Origin: Brachionus plicatilis
Taxonomy: Eukaryota > Rotifera > Eurotatoria > Ploima > Brachionidae
Direction of reading: 5' to 3'
Assembly (NCBI GenBank): GCA_010279815.1
Contig: QEOQ01000303.1
Coordinates: 1,333,201-1,397,200, forward strand
Length of the DNA: 64,000 bases
Part shown: piece after piece, positions 1 through 10,400 of the stretch
How the letters are laid out: each line of letters begins with the position of its first letter
Position numbering within the stretch: the first letter of the stretch is position 1
Made by a program: the position numbers and the translations under genes
Notes under the pieces: generated by a model
Told to the model about the DNA's origin: nothing
The model's input: only the letters and a program-made list of their open reading frames with translations
Database searches by the model: none

Positions 1-2
1 AG

Positions 3-3000
3 AAAGTCGCTGATTCGGATCTGGCAGTTGATATGGAAATGCAGCGTCAACGTGAAAGATTGAAATTAATTGAGATAGAACGAAAGAAAAAAGAGCTAAA
101 TAACAAAGAAAATCTAAATAGTACTAATCAAAGCAAGGTTTTATCATCATCAAGTTCGTCCAATTCGAAACGTGTAAATATATTGTCACCTATAAATAAC
201 CCAGACAATAGTCAGTCAATCGAAAACAAAAAACCAAAGCGAAAAATCAAATTTAGGCCAAAAGCGATCCGGGAGGCTTCCAAAGAGCAAGATTTGACTG
301 AAAAAAAAGTTAAAAAATCTCCCACTGTAATGAGTATTAAAGAACAGGACTCGCCGCGAAATCAAATTAAATCAAAATCTCCATTGCACTCACCCAAAGA
401 CCAAGAAATCAAGGATTCAAAGGACGAAGAAAAAAAAAATGCCAAAAAAATAGAGAGAGAAGGTCCAGTTAACAATAAGCTAAAAAGACAAATTACAAGC
501 TTTAATAGAATACTGGATCGATACGAAATTTTGAAAACGCTAGGTGACGGAAATTTTGCGGTGGTCAAGCATGCCAGACTCAAGAACACCGAGCATGAGT
601 TTGCTATTAAGATAATTGATAAATCTAAAATGAAGGTGAGTTGTTTAGTCTAAATAAGGCGCTGTGACATTAAGTACAAATTGAACAATTACTTTTTTGA
701 TTAATTAAAATTTGAAATTTTCAGCCATAATTTAATCTTGGATTTTTTAATCAATCAAATTAATAATCAATTTTTTGGCAATTTGAGGTTTCAAAAAAAT
801 CAAATCAAGTTCAAAAATATTAAATAAATTGTTATTTCTTAATAAAATTAATGCAGAGATAGATTTTTTGATTTAACATTCTATGCTAAATAAAAAGGTA
901 AACTCTGCAATATGCTCATTGCAGAGTGCACATCATCGAGATAATGCTATTTTTAGTGGACAATTTTTTTAACATTTAACAAAGTATTTTAAACCAAAAA
1001 ATGTATCTCTGCATTAATATAATTAAAAAGCAACAATTTATTTAATAGTTAAAGCTTTATTTGATCATTTTTAGCATCAAAAATTGATCAGAAACTTCAA
1101 ATTACCAATTTTTTGAAATTTTTTTTTGGTTTAAAGGATTGGGAAAAATCTTTTAAAGAATAAAAGAATATTTTTTATAGAATGTAAACAATAATAATTT
1201 TATCAGGATAAAAAATTTATTCTGTTTGAAAAAAAATATAATCGCTTGTACTTAAGTAATTATAATACAAGGCAGAACGGGTAATTTTGCATCAAAAAAT
1301 GTAAGATTACATAAAATTACATCAAAAGTAGGATGTAATAAAATGTTAGCTTAGGTAAAATGGTGTAAAATTACGTAATCTAGTAAAACTAGTAGTTTTT
1401 AGTAAAACTTTATAAAAATGCTAACGGAATATAATATTACGTAATTTTACACCATTTTACACAAGCTAACATTTTATTACATCCCACTTATGATGTAATT
1501 TTTTGTAATCTTACATTTTTTGATGCAAAATTACCCGTATTTGCACATTTTATTTAAAAAAAAAATAATTTTGATGCTAAAAAACATTAAAATCATTATT
1601 TGTTTTACATTGTTCTATATAAAAAAATTTATTCATAAAAAGACGCCGTACAAAATAATTTTGGATTTTTTTTTTTTCAAAATATGTTTTATCTTTTATT
1701 TTAATTTAAGAAAAAAATTAAATTTTCTTATTCAGTTTATTAAAGGACTTTAACCTGCACTAAATTAAATTTTTTATACAATGAGCTTTTTTTAAAATCT
1801 ATTTCATAAAACTGAAAAAGACCCAAAAATTGATATCAAATTAAAATTAATTTAAAATTAATATCAAATTATTTAAAAAATTTAAAAAAAACCCTTTTTT
1901 TTAAAGTTAAATAATTTTGCGCTTTCAGATGGAAATGATTAAATTTTTAACCAGCTTGTAAAATTTGACGTTTTTTCATATGGTTTTATGATGGAAAAAT
2001 GGTCAAACCAAACTTCGAAATGGTAATATAATTTTTTTTTGATTTCTAACTTGGACCATCTTTTAAACATATCATAAACAAAAAATTAAAATTAATCGTA
2101 AAAGTTAAAAAAATTTTGAAATTTGTATTTTTGGGTCTATTTTAAATTTTTGATATACATTTTTAAAAAAATTCATATATAATTAATTAAAGCTAGTGTT
2201 GGTAATGATTAAAACTAATTTAAAATTTTATCTTTCCACTTAAGGGAAAAGAGAGCATGATCGAAAATGAAATTCGAATAATGAAATCATGCAATCATCC
2301 TAACATTGTAAAGCTACATGAAGATTTCGAGACCAAAGATGAAGTTTATTTAATTACAGACTTAGTTAAAGTATTTAAAAATATTAATTAATATAAAATA
2401 TTAAAAAAAAAATTTTTTATTTTATAAGGGAGGTGATTTGTTTGATGCCATCAGCCAAAGTGTTAAATTTAATGAAAAGGACTCGGCTAGTATGATCCAG
2501 GATATTTGCGAGGCCTTGTTTTATTTGCATTCAAAGAATATTGTTCATCGAGATCTAAAACCGGAGAACTTGTTGGTCATGAGGAAAAAAGATGACAGAA
2601 TTAGCATTAAATTAGCCGATTTCGGCCTAGCTATGGAAGTTGTGGATCAAATATTCACAGTATGTGGGACACCTACTTACGTTGCACCAGAGATTTTATC
2701 AGAAATTGGCTACGGACTGGAAGTAGATATGTGGGCATGCGGAGTTATAACTTATATATTACTGTGTGGCTTTCCTCCTGTAAATAAAAACAAAATTTTT
2801 CAAATCTTAAAAATTTTAATTTATTAAATTTTTTAAATTAATTGTAAAATTTATTTAGTTTCGAAGTCTTGATCGAAATCAAGATGAATTGTTTAAGTAC
2901 ATTCAGGCCGGTGAATTCGAATATTTGATGCCCTATTGGGAAGGAATATCAGAATGTAGATTTTTAAATAAAAATTTAATTGAAAATAGACTAAAAGATA

Positions 3001-3216
3001 ATATTTTTAGCTTCGAAAGATCTCATTAATCACTTGTTAGTTGTAGATAAGAGCAAAAGATGGAAAGCAGTGGACGTATTATGTCATCCTTGGATTTTGA
3101 GCCAAGGAAATTCCAAGCCACTGCCTGCTAATTTTGAAAAGTTTACACAAAATTACCAAACTGAATTGGCTGAAAAAGCAATAAGTTACGCCTCAGAACC
3201 AATCATTTCCAAATAA
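3..3216 (+). CDS. Dclk: Doublecortin-like serine/threonine kinase (DCLK), 3' part of gene
   Basis: Seen: six exons can be joined in phase: 3-635, 2245-2370, 2429-2779, 2859-2955, 3011-3216 (stop at 3214), with GT/AG borders; the frame is open to the left edge, so the 5' end lies outside. The first exon is a Lys/Ser-rich linker with several SP sites, then the kinase begins ([16 protein letters not shown] glycine loop, AIKII lysine). Later exons give ENEIRIM (alpha-C Glu), [28 protein letters not shown] and HPWIL, followed by a short C-terminal tail. Known: the [10 protein letters not shown] stretch, the [10 protein letters not shown] segment and the CGFPP/FR junction are typical of the CaMK-group doublecortin-like kinases, which bind microtubules through N-terminal DCX domains and act in neurons and dividing cells. 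Inference: the DCX domains are upstream of the window. All catalytic residues appear intact. A related CaMK is the alternative, but the linker and activation loop favour DCLK. (Five exon blocks are listed here; the first block may itself be spliced upstream.). Confidence 0.92.
1277..1538. repeat. Palindromic (foldback) element in DCLK intron 1
   Basis: The left arm (about 1277-1378, beginning ACGGGTAATTTTGC) is matched by its reverse complement at about 1436-1538 (ending GCAAAATTACCCGT), with a short A/T-rich loop. Arms carry repeated TTACGTAA-type words. There is no coding potential. It looks like a non-autonomous inverted-repeat transposon; similar TTACGTAA words recur near 48440-48530. Confidence 0.75.
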
Positions 3217-3251
3217 TATTTATTGTAGATAAACTTTTTTTACGCGTTTTG

Positions 3252-3257
3252 AATAAA
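3252..3257 (+). terminator. Poly(A) signal of the DCLK gene
   Basis: AATAAA lies about 36 bases after the TAA stop at 3214-3216, the usual distance for a short 3' UTR. Confidence 0.6.
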
Positions 3258-3659
3258 CTTTTGAATCAAAATTTAGACGAAAATTCTTAATTTTTTTTTT
3301 CAAAAATGGGTTTTTTAGGATGAATTTTGCTGGAAATGATCAAATTTAAAAAAAAAACTTCTGTTAACAAATTGATTTTAATATCTCCTTATAAAAATAA
3401 CCCCTTTTCAATCTGCATTTTTAATAATATATATTTTTTTATAAACGTGTGCTCAATCATTGTGTATTCGAAAAAAATCTTGAGTATATATTAAATTTGT
3501 ATTTAGATTTGATTTATTTTAAATTTTAAATTAAATTCGAACTAAACTTAAATTTAAAAATCAGCTTGAATCTAAATAATATCTAATAATTAAAAATATT
3601 AAAATTTTAATAAAATTTAAATTATTTCTTTTATTTAATTATTTAAACAACTATTTTCT

Positions 3660-3870
3660 AGTGCCGCACAAGGTGGATTGAACTGTCGTAATAAAATAAG
3701 TCCAGAAAATGTTAGAAGAGTTGTGTTGTCTCGTGAAAATCTGGCACAATTTTAGTATCCAAGTCGAATTGATATTTTGAATTTTAAGAATTTTTTATTT
3801 TAATACTTTTTTCAAATTTTAATTCGAATATTTTAGAGATTCAATTTTCAATTTAAATTAATTAATTTTC
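3660..3870 (+). repeat. Left copy of an inverted repeat flanking the secreted-protein pair
   Basis: Sequence from about 3660, including AAAATGTTAGAAGAG, TTTAGTATCCAA and AATTCGAATATTTTAGAGA, recurs collinearly as the reverse complement at about 8400-8700. It encodes nothing I recognise. The rest of 3258-4628 is A/T-rich intergenic sequence in which I see no gene. Confidence 0.65.
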
Positions 3871-4628
3871 AATTTTTTTAAAATTATATATATATTCAGA
3901 AATAAAATTAAAACCCAATTTTCACTTGAAAGGCTACTTATTCGAATATCTGTTCGAATATGCATATAACTATTAAAACAATGTAGAAAAAGTTTATCCA
4001 TTAATGCATTCACCAATTTTATTTGAGGCGAGCGGAAATTGGAAAAAAATAAACAATTTAAAAATAAATAAATTGATTTAAAAAAAGACTTAATTTATGC
4101 CAGAAAAAATCAGAAAATTTTCAGGAAGAATTGCTGAGTATTACACTGTCTAATATTATTCACTTTTTTTTTCTGATCGTTTGCAGAGATTAATGTAAAA
4201 TAAAATTCATGGAACTGAAAAGAATTTAAAAAAAGTAATTGTGTTATTGTTTTTTATTAATATGGTTAATAGCTTAATGCTTTTTAAAATTTAAATTGAG
4301 CATTAAACTCAAAATATTTTACTTTCAATAAAAAATATTTTATTTAGCTGTCAAAATACATTTACGTGACATTTAAAATCAAATTTTAACTAAAATGAAC
4401 TCATTTTTGTTAAGAGTTGTTTGAAAGTCAAGCCAATTTTCAAGTCTTGATGTCAAATTCACCATTTAATATTAAAAAAATTACATTTAAAAAAATTATA
4501 AAATTTAAAAATTTTAATTAATTTTCGATGAACAAGTTAACTTGTTGATAAATTTATAATTTTCTATAACAAAATTGATGTTCAACTAAAATATTGTGTC
4601 ACATGGAATTAAAAAAAAACCCAAATAA

Positions 4629-5522
4629 AAATGGTTTAATTTTTTGTGTTTGAATTACAAAATGTATCCAATGTTGAAATTACATTGAAAAAGTGCGATG
4701 TTTCAAATATTTTAATAGAATGAATAATTTTCGAAACTGATATAATAAAAAAATAAAAAAATTAAGTAAATGATTTTTTTGCTTTTTTTTTTTTTAATTT
4801 GTAGGAGTTTTAGAAAAAGCATTTGCTCTGATCTAGTTGACATGGTATTCTCCTTCTACAATCCAAAATACCCAAATCCCATCTCTACTTAAATCTGAGA
4901 ACAAGAATTGTTCAGAATTTAGTAAATTTAGCTATAAATGGTTTTCAAAAAACATTGACGGTTGAAAAATGTAAGAAATATATAAATCATCTTAAATAGT
5001 AAAAAATTATTTAAAAATTTTAATTTTTTACTTATAAATCATATCTTAGATCACTAAATTCTGATTGATAATCATTTTTTCATAATTTGTTAAAAAAAAA
5101 TAGAATTTAATGATAAAAAATCCTTTTTTCCTATTTTGTGCAATTTTTACCATTTTTTACCTTTTATTACAAAAATTTACCGAAATTTACGTCAATTTTC
5201 ATCAAAAAATTTAATCAAATTTATTTTTTTTAACTTTTTCAAAAATTCAAAAAAAAAATTGTTTTTTTTCGAGAAATTTTGGAATTTTTTTTTATTGAAT
5301 TTTACAATAATTTACGATAATTATCGTTATCTAACGATAAATACCGTTTTTCTAGATTAACATAATTTAGGTTAAATATGGTAAAATATCGTGAATTTAC
5401 TATAATTTACGTACAATATTTTTTTATTTGAAATTGAAAAAATTATTTTAAACATCGAACTTTTTCAATGTTATTTCAACATTGGTAACATTTTGTAATT
5501 CAAACACAAGTAATTAAACCAA
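4629..5522. mobile_element. Terminal-inverted-repeat element, copy 1 (non-autonomous)
   Basis: The left end (TGGTTTAATTTTTTGTGTTT, ATGTATCCAATGTTGAAAT, AAAGTGCGATGTTTC) returns as reverse complement at about 5445-5522 (CTTTTTCAATG, ACATTGG, ATTTTGTAATTCAAACAC, TTAAACC). The same ends bound a second copy at about 47770-48765. The interior is A/T-rich with words such as AATTTACG, and no transposase ORF is visible. This is a MITE-like element of about 0.9 kb. Confidence 0.7.
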
Positions 5523-5879
5523 GTAATTGTTTAAATAATTACATAATTGAATTAGATTATTTGTTTCTATGCTCGATATTGACATCAAGTTATTATTAAA
5601 ATCTTTAAATTTTAAAAGAAATTAAAATCCACTATTAAAATATTCAATTATTCAATTTTGCTAAAACCAAATTATTTTAGAGCATTCGTAGACTATAAAA
5701 ATAAAAAACCTACCTAAGTCTAATAAAATCAACTTGTAGACTTGAAAAATAAGTTTTTTTACACGTTTAAATATATCTTCCTCGCATTGATAAAATAAAT
5801 CGAAAGACATTTGTATGGAAACTTTAAAATGTGACATTTTAATAGTTGATAAAAACAATTCTTGAGTAACTTGATCTAA

Positions 5880-5890
5880 TATAAATAAGG
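5880..5890 (+). promoter_or_regulatory. TATA box of first secreted repeat protein gene
   Basis: TATAAATAAGG lies about 40-50 bases upstream of the ATG at 5931, with an initiator-like TCA stretch (about 5903-5912) roughly 25 bases downstream. The second gene has an equivalent box. Confidence 0.6.
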
Positions 5891-5930
5891 AGAAAAAAAC
5901 TAATCAAATCAACATTTCAATTAAAAAAAA

Positions 5931-6521
5931 ATGATTAAAATTGTAGTAACTCTTGCTTTATTAGCTTGTGCCTCAGCAACTCAAAACAAAATGCCAAATG
6001 ACTTGTTAAAACAAAGAAGCTTTTGGGAAGGACTACTGGGAGCTCTGCTTACCCCAATTGGTGATGCCTTACAAACCACTGCTGAACTGGCTGCTCAAGT
6101 AACTGCTGCCATCAGCGTTGGTGGCATTGATGCTGTTTTAGCTTTGATTAATGGATCAAAAGGAGCAAAAAATGCCAGAACTTTTTGGGAAGGATTATTG
6201 GGAGCTTTGTTAACCCCAATTGGTGATGCTTTGCAAACTTCTGCTGAACTAGCCGCTCAAGTTACAGCTGCCATCAGTGTTGGTGGTATTGACGCTGTAT
6301 TGGCTTTATTCAATGGACAAAGAATGACTGATACAGATACTGAAACTGATGGTTCATCAGGAATGTGGAATTTAGTATCAGGTATAGTTGGTGAATATTA
6401 TGACAACGTTATTTCGCCAGCTCTTACTGGTGCTGCTCAAAATTTGGCTCTGATGGCTGCTCAATTAGTTGCCGGTGTTGCCGAAGGTGGTCTACCAGCT
6501 TTGATGAATCTTTTAGGCTAA
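5931..6521 (+). CDS. Small secreted Ala/Leu/Gly-rich repeat protein 1 (196 aa), unrecognised family
   Basis: Seen: a single-exon ORF of 196 residues with a clear signal peptide (MIKIVVTLALLACASA). The mature part has no cysteine and three homologous modules: two nearly identical type A copies starting FWEGLLGALLTPIGDAL (residues about 31-76 and 85-130), and a type B copy (about 145-196) containing NVISPALTGAAQNLAL and ending MNLLG. Modules are separated by short polar linkers carrying basic residues (KQR, KGAKNAR, NGQR). A and B share the pattern LAAQxxAxxxxGGxxAxxxLxxG. ATG 5931 is chosen because it follows the TATA box and begins the signal peptide. Local GC is far above the flanks. Neighbour: a paralogue starts 556 bases downstream in the same direction. 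Function is unknown; the modules look like amphipathic or hydrophobic helices, so a peptide precursor or membrane-active secreted protein is possible (inference). Confidence 0.85.
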   Translation: MIKIVVTLALLACASATQNKMPNDLLKQRSFWEGLLGALLTPIGDALQTTAELAAQVTAAISVGGIDAVLALINGSKGAKNARTFWEGLLGALLTPIGDALQTSAELAAQVTAAISVGGIDAVLALFNGQRMTDTDTETDGSSGMWNLVSGIVGEYYDNVISPALTGAAQNLALMAAQLVAGVAEGGLPALMNLLG

Positions 6522-6549
6522 TTTTTTTTTCAATTAAATGTTTTCAAAT

Positions 6550-6555
6550 AATAAA
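6550..6555 (+). terminator. Poly(A) signal of secreted repeat gene 1
   Basis: AATAAA about 30 bases after the stop codon. The following 6556-7029 is A/T-rich spacer with no further gene seen. Confidence 0.55.
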
Positions 6556-7029
6556 AATTAATATAAATTTTAAATTAAGTTAATTAATCTCACTCGTGTC
6601 TCAATTTGATAAAAAGTTGAAAAAAGATACAATTAAATTTAAAAATTTTGAATTTTCATATTAATTTATTTGTATACTTTTAGATCCTTATTTTTTTTTT
6701 TTAATAAGAATGGTTATCTCAATCTTATTTGATTATTTAAATTATTTATCTTTAAATAAGCATGATTCTACAAGAGAGATCGATGCAAAAATTAAAATTA
6801 TTTAACTTATAAAGTTGAAGCATTGGAATTTAAATAATAAAAAATTTTAAATTTAAAAAAAAAATTATATAAAGAAAGAGATTCAATGTATTTATACATA
6901 GTTAACTTGAAGCTGAAGGAAATTGGTGAGAAAATAAAGTATTTTGAAAATTTTAATTTGAATAGGGTTTTTATTTGAACAAAAAGAAGGCGATAAACCA
7001 TATGCTTTTTTCAAGTTAAAATTTATTGG

Positions 7030-7040
7030 TATAAAAAAGC
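7030..7040 (+). promoter_or_regulatory. TATA box of second secreted repeat protein gene
   Basis: TATAAAAAAGC ends about 37 bases before the ATG at 7078, matching the arrangement of gene 1. Confidence 0.6.
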
Positions 7041-7077
7041 AAACTTCGACGAAAAGATTTAAAATTATATCAAAAAA

Positions 7078-7662
7078 ATGAAATTTTTAATTTTAACTTT
7101 GGCAACAATCGCTGCCGTTACAGCTTCAGTCCCAGTTTCAAGACTAGAGAATAGAGATTTTTGGGAAGGATTAGTAGGAGCTTTGCTAACCCCAATTGGT
7201 AATGCTTTGCAAACTTCTGCTGAACTAGCCGCTCAACTTACAGCTGCCATCAGTGTTGGCGGTATTGACGCTGTTTTGGCTTTATTCAATGGCAAAAGAA
7301 ACGCCGATGCTCGCATCCTTGATTTGGTTGGTGGAATTGTAACTGATTATTTTACCAATGTCATTTCACCCGCTCTTAATGATGCTGCCCAAAATTTGGC
7401 TTTGATGGCCGCTCAATTAGTTGCCGGTGTTGCCGAAGGTGGTCTACCAGCTTTGACATCATTATTGTCTGGTCTAACAGGAAAAAGAAACGCTGATACT
7501 CGCATCATTGATATGGTTAGTGGAATTGTAACTGATTATTTTACCAATGTTATTTCACCAGCTCTTAATGATGCTGCTCAAAATTTGGCTTTGATGGCTG
7601 CTCAATTAGTTGCCGGTGTTGCCGAAGGTGGTCTACCAGCTTTGATGAATCTTTTGGGTTAA
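7078..7662 (+). CDS. Small secreted Ala/Leu/Gly-rich repeat protein 2 (194 aa), paralogue of gene 1
   Basis: Seen: a single-exon ORF of 194 residues with signal peptide MKFLILTLATIAAVTASVP. It has one type A module (FWEGLVGALLTPIGNAL, from residue 28) followed by two type B modules that are almost identical to each other (DYFTNVISPALNDAAQ, MAAQLVAGVAEGGLPAL). Junctions read NGKR-NADAR and TGKR-NADTR: Gly-Lys-Arg is the classical dibasic cleavage and C-terminal amidation signal of animal peptide precursors. There is no cysteine. The last module is almost identical in DNA to the end of gene 1, which indicates recent duplication or gene conversion, with module order A-A-B in gene 1 and A-B-B here. 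Function unknown; processed secreted peptides are an inference from the junctions. Confidence 0.85.
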   Translation: MKFLILTLATIAAVTASVPVSRLENRDFWEGLVGALLTPIGNALQTSAELAAQLTAAISVGGIDAVLALFNGKRNADARILDLVGGIVTDYFTNVISPALNDAAQNLALMAAQLVAGVAEGGLPALTSLLSGLTGKRNADTRIIDMVSGIVTDYFTNVISPALNDAAQNLALMAAQLVAGVAEGGLPALMNLLG

Positions 7663-7688
7663 AATTTTGAATCAATTTTAAAAAGCTT

Positions 7689-7694
7689 AATAAA
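7689..7694 (+). terminator. Poly(A) signal of secreted repeat gene 2
   Basis: AATAAA 27 bases after the stop codon. The stretch 7695-8399 is A/T-rich with no gene seen. Confidence 0.55.
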
Positions 7695-8399
7695 CATACT
7701 TAATATAAATAAAAAATTTTTTTAAATATATTGAGCATCTTTTTTTTTAATTAAAATACCTAATTATTCTAGTCACAGTAAAATTACATTTTGTGTTTTT
7801 ATATTGTTATTTTAATTCCAATTCCTCCATTAATTTCTAATAATTTGAATTTGTTTTTTTTTATGTTTTTGGTCAAATATTAATTTTTCTGAATATAAAA
7901 TATTTATATTTTATTGAATTTAAAAATAAAATTGTTTTTAACTGAAGTTATTTTATGTTATGTTTGAAAGAAATACTTCAATTCGGTGCATTCGGTCAAA
8001 ACATGATCCTTTTTTAGATTCCATTTAAAACCAATTTTAGTTGAAAAAAAATATCATTGATGATTACTGATTTCTTTCAAGATGTTTACTGATTTTCTAA
8101 GATCTTATCTGTTAATGCTGCTTACAAATTAAAGGCCTTTTTTAGAATTTTTCATTAAAAAATTTGCATATAATTTTATTACATCTAAATAAAAACAATT
8201 AGAATGAAATTTAAAATTTTATTGAAAATTTTTCATTTATTTTTGTTTCACAAAAAAATTTTTAATCGCATGTAACTTAAAAAGGGTTTTTAAATCATTT
8301 TAATAGATTCATTTTCCAGAATTTTAGCTAAAAAAATTTAATTCAAAATCAAACCATGATATGACTGGACTCCATTTCATAAATATTTTTGAATAATAG

Positions 8400-8700
8400 A
8401 GTTGAAAATTAATTTTATTAAATTAAAAATTGAATCTCTAAAATATTCGAATTAATATTTGAAAATATTTAATTTTTGGATCAAAAACTGAATACAATAA
8501 ATATTCAATTTAATATTTGAAAATAAAAATAAATCAAAAAAATAGTTGATCAAAAAATATTTAATTAAAAAAAAATTCATTAAATAAGTTGAATTTCAAT
8601 TCGATTTGGATACTAAAAGTGTGCCAGATTTTTACCAGTCAACACAGCTCTTCTAACATTTTCTAGATTACAATTGTCACATCCATCTTATCAGGTACAA
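8400..8700 (-). repeat. Right copy of the inverted repeat flanking the secreted-protein pair
   Basis: This is the reverse complement of 3660-3870 (shared words AGATGGAT versus AGGTGGAT, AAAATGTTAGAAGAG, TTTAGTATCCAA, TATTTTAGAGATTCAA). The arms are unequal in length because the right copy carries extra A/T-rich sequence. 8701-9249 shows no gene. Confidence 0.65.
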
Positions 8701-9249
8701 AAAATAGCTGTTCTTATTTAACCAACGCTATAAGAGTAAAAAAAACTAAATTTTCAAATACTTAATTTTTCAAATATTCTATTCAAATTTTAATTCTTTA
8801 AAATTATTAGTTTAATTTATCTAAAATTCAAATTGTTTTTTAAATTCGTCGAATTTTAATTTCAAAAATAAAAATAAATCAAATATAAGTTCAAAATTAT
8901 CTTATATTCAAGATTTTATTCGAATAAACTACTTTTTCAATAGTCTTTTCAAATTTTTTATTTATTCAAGTTTCAATTTGTGTCCAAAAAGCTAATTTGA
9001 TTTCATCACTACCATTTTATACTTCGAAATCATCAATCATTTTTCCATCAGCAAGAACCTCACTTTTTTTTTTGTTGCTGTAAAATTAATTGCACCATTT
9101 TAGATGAGCCTAAAGAATTCTTAAAATCGACAAAAATGATGAATCGAATCCATATTATTTTTTGGCTTAAATTACTAAAAAAAAATTATTTTGATAATTT
9201 TGCATAACTAATATTATTCTTATTAATTTTTCCTAATAATATTAAAATC

Positions 9250-9461
9250 GGAGTTGTTTAAAAGTCCCAAAAAAAAGTCCATTTCCGGACTTTAAAATTA
9301 TTTTTTTAAAAAAAAGTCCAAGTCCAGACTTTTTTTTAAAATTTTTTAGATCAGGCTTCACATCAAAAAATTTATATTTCTTGGACTTTTGAAAAAAAAA
9401 AAAAAAAATTAAGTTCCGGACTTGGACTTGACTTAATACTTGTGACTATTAAACAACTATG
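9250..9461. mobile_element. hAT-like foldback MITE (family 1), copy 1
   Basis: Starts GAGTTGTTTAAAAGTCCC and ends with its approximate complement (TGACTATTAAACAACTATG). The interior has alternating AAGTCCAAGTCCGGAC-type words on both strands, so the whole element folds on itself. Consensus ends of the family are CAGAGTTGTTTAAAAGTC and its complement. It lies just upstream of a decayed hAT transposase. Confidence 0.75.
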
Positions 9462-9654
9462 ACTAAAATTATTAATTAAACATTCTTTTTCTAGAAAAAA
9501 CTAAAAAGCTGACTGACGTTTAAGTTGATTTTCAACAATTTTTTAATCCAGAAAAGGCTGCTTTGGTGGTACATTCAGAAAAAATTTTTTCTATTTAAAA
9601 AGCCTTGGAAAATTGATTTTTTTATAATATAATATAATCGAAACCAATGTTTGG

Positions 9655-10122
9655 ATGGCGCTGAACCAGATATTGAATTCTTTAAAATCACTAAAGCCTT
9701 CTATCCATTTCAAGTGGTTTATATGTTCGAAGATCTCGACCAATTTAATTTTAATGTTGGTTAAATTAAAATTAAGGGATGAGTGGAAGATTTATTTAGA
9801 AATTTGCTCCGAATTGGTAAAACAACAAAAGCCAATTCATTTTGATTTAAAACAGTAGTGGAAAGGTACTAAATCGAGACTCCCTAATTTCTTTGATGAA
9901 GTTAAGTGATATTTCATTGTCCCTTCAAATTTGTGTGACTCTGAGAGAGCCTTATCTAAATATAAAATAATTTAAGACGAAAAACGTCTGAATATGAATG
10001 AGGACACAATTAAAATAAATAATTTTTTCTATTTTAATTTTCCAGACCATCAGACAGAGGATGAAGAGCAAGAAATTGATGATGATATTATACCTTTGGC
10101 AATAGACTGTGACAGTGATTAA
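9655..10122 (+). pseudogene. hAT-family transposase C-terminal remnant
   Basis: One frame runs from 9655 to a TAA at 10120-10122, broken by at least three in-frame stops (one right after residue 67). The readable segments include ATKSRLPNFFDEV-like and VPSNLCDSERALSKYK, the latter matching the hAT C-terminal dimerisation region (a P-S/N-x-x-x-S/E-R-x-F/L-S signature), then DEKRLNMNEDTIKINNFF and an acidic tail (TEDEEQEIDDD). Known: this region is diagnostic of hAT transposases. It is not a functional gene. Its relatives could have mobilised the hAT-like MITEs in this window (inference). Confidence 0.7.
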
Positions 10123-10271
10123 AAACTTTTTTTTTTTTATTTTAAAACAATTTTTATCTTAAATTTAATGATATTATTTAAATAATTGTAAATTTTATAA
10201 AATCTAATTACAAATAATAAAATTTAATTTCACATTTTACGACTCTAAAAAATGCATTTTTGTGTCATCTC

Positions 10272-10400
10272 TGGTTATGGTCCATAACTCGCATTCATAG
10301 AGTAGAATAGATAAGACCGACGCCTCGAAAATGTTAACTTTAAGCTCGATCTTGACATGTTTGGCTGTCCAGATCATCTCCATGCTTTTCCAAGCTCCAT
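10272..10400 (-). mobile_element. Non-LTR retrotransposon reverse-transcriptase fragment
   Basis: The minus strand reads WKSMEMIWTAKHVKIELKV followed by NIFEASVLSILLYECELWT. This resembles the post-catalytic segment of LINE reverse transcriptases, where a K-x-x-I/L-F-x-x-x-V-L-x-x-L-L-Y-G-C-E-x-W motif is typical (here Y-E-C-E-L-W). It is a short 5'- and 3'-truncated scrap with no catalytic motif left. Confidence 0.6.

Noticed and set aside
1520..1753. 77-aa ORF in DCLK intron 1
   Set aside because: Phe/Ile/Lys-rich translation of A/T-rich intron sequence; overlaps the foldback element.
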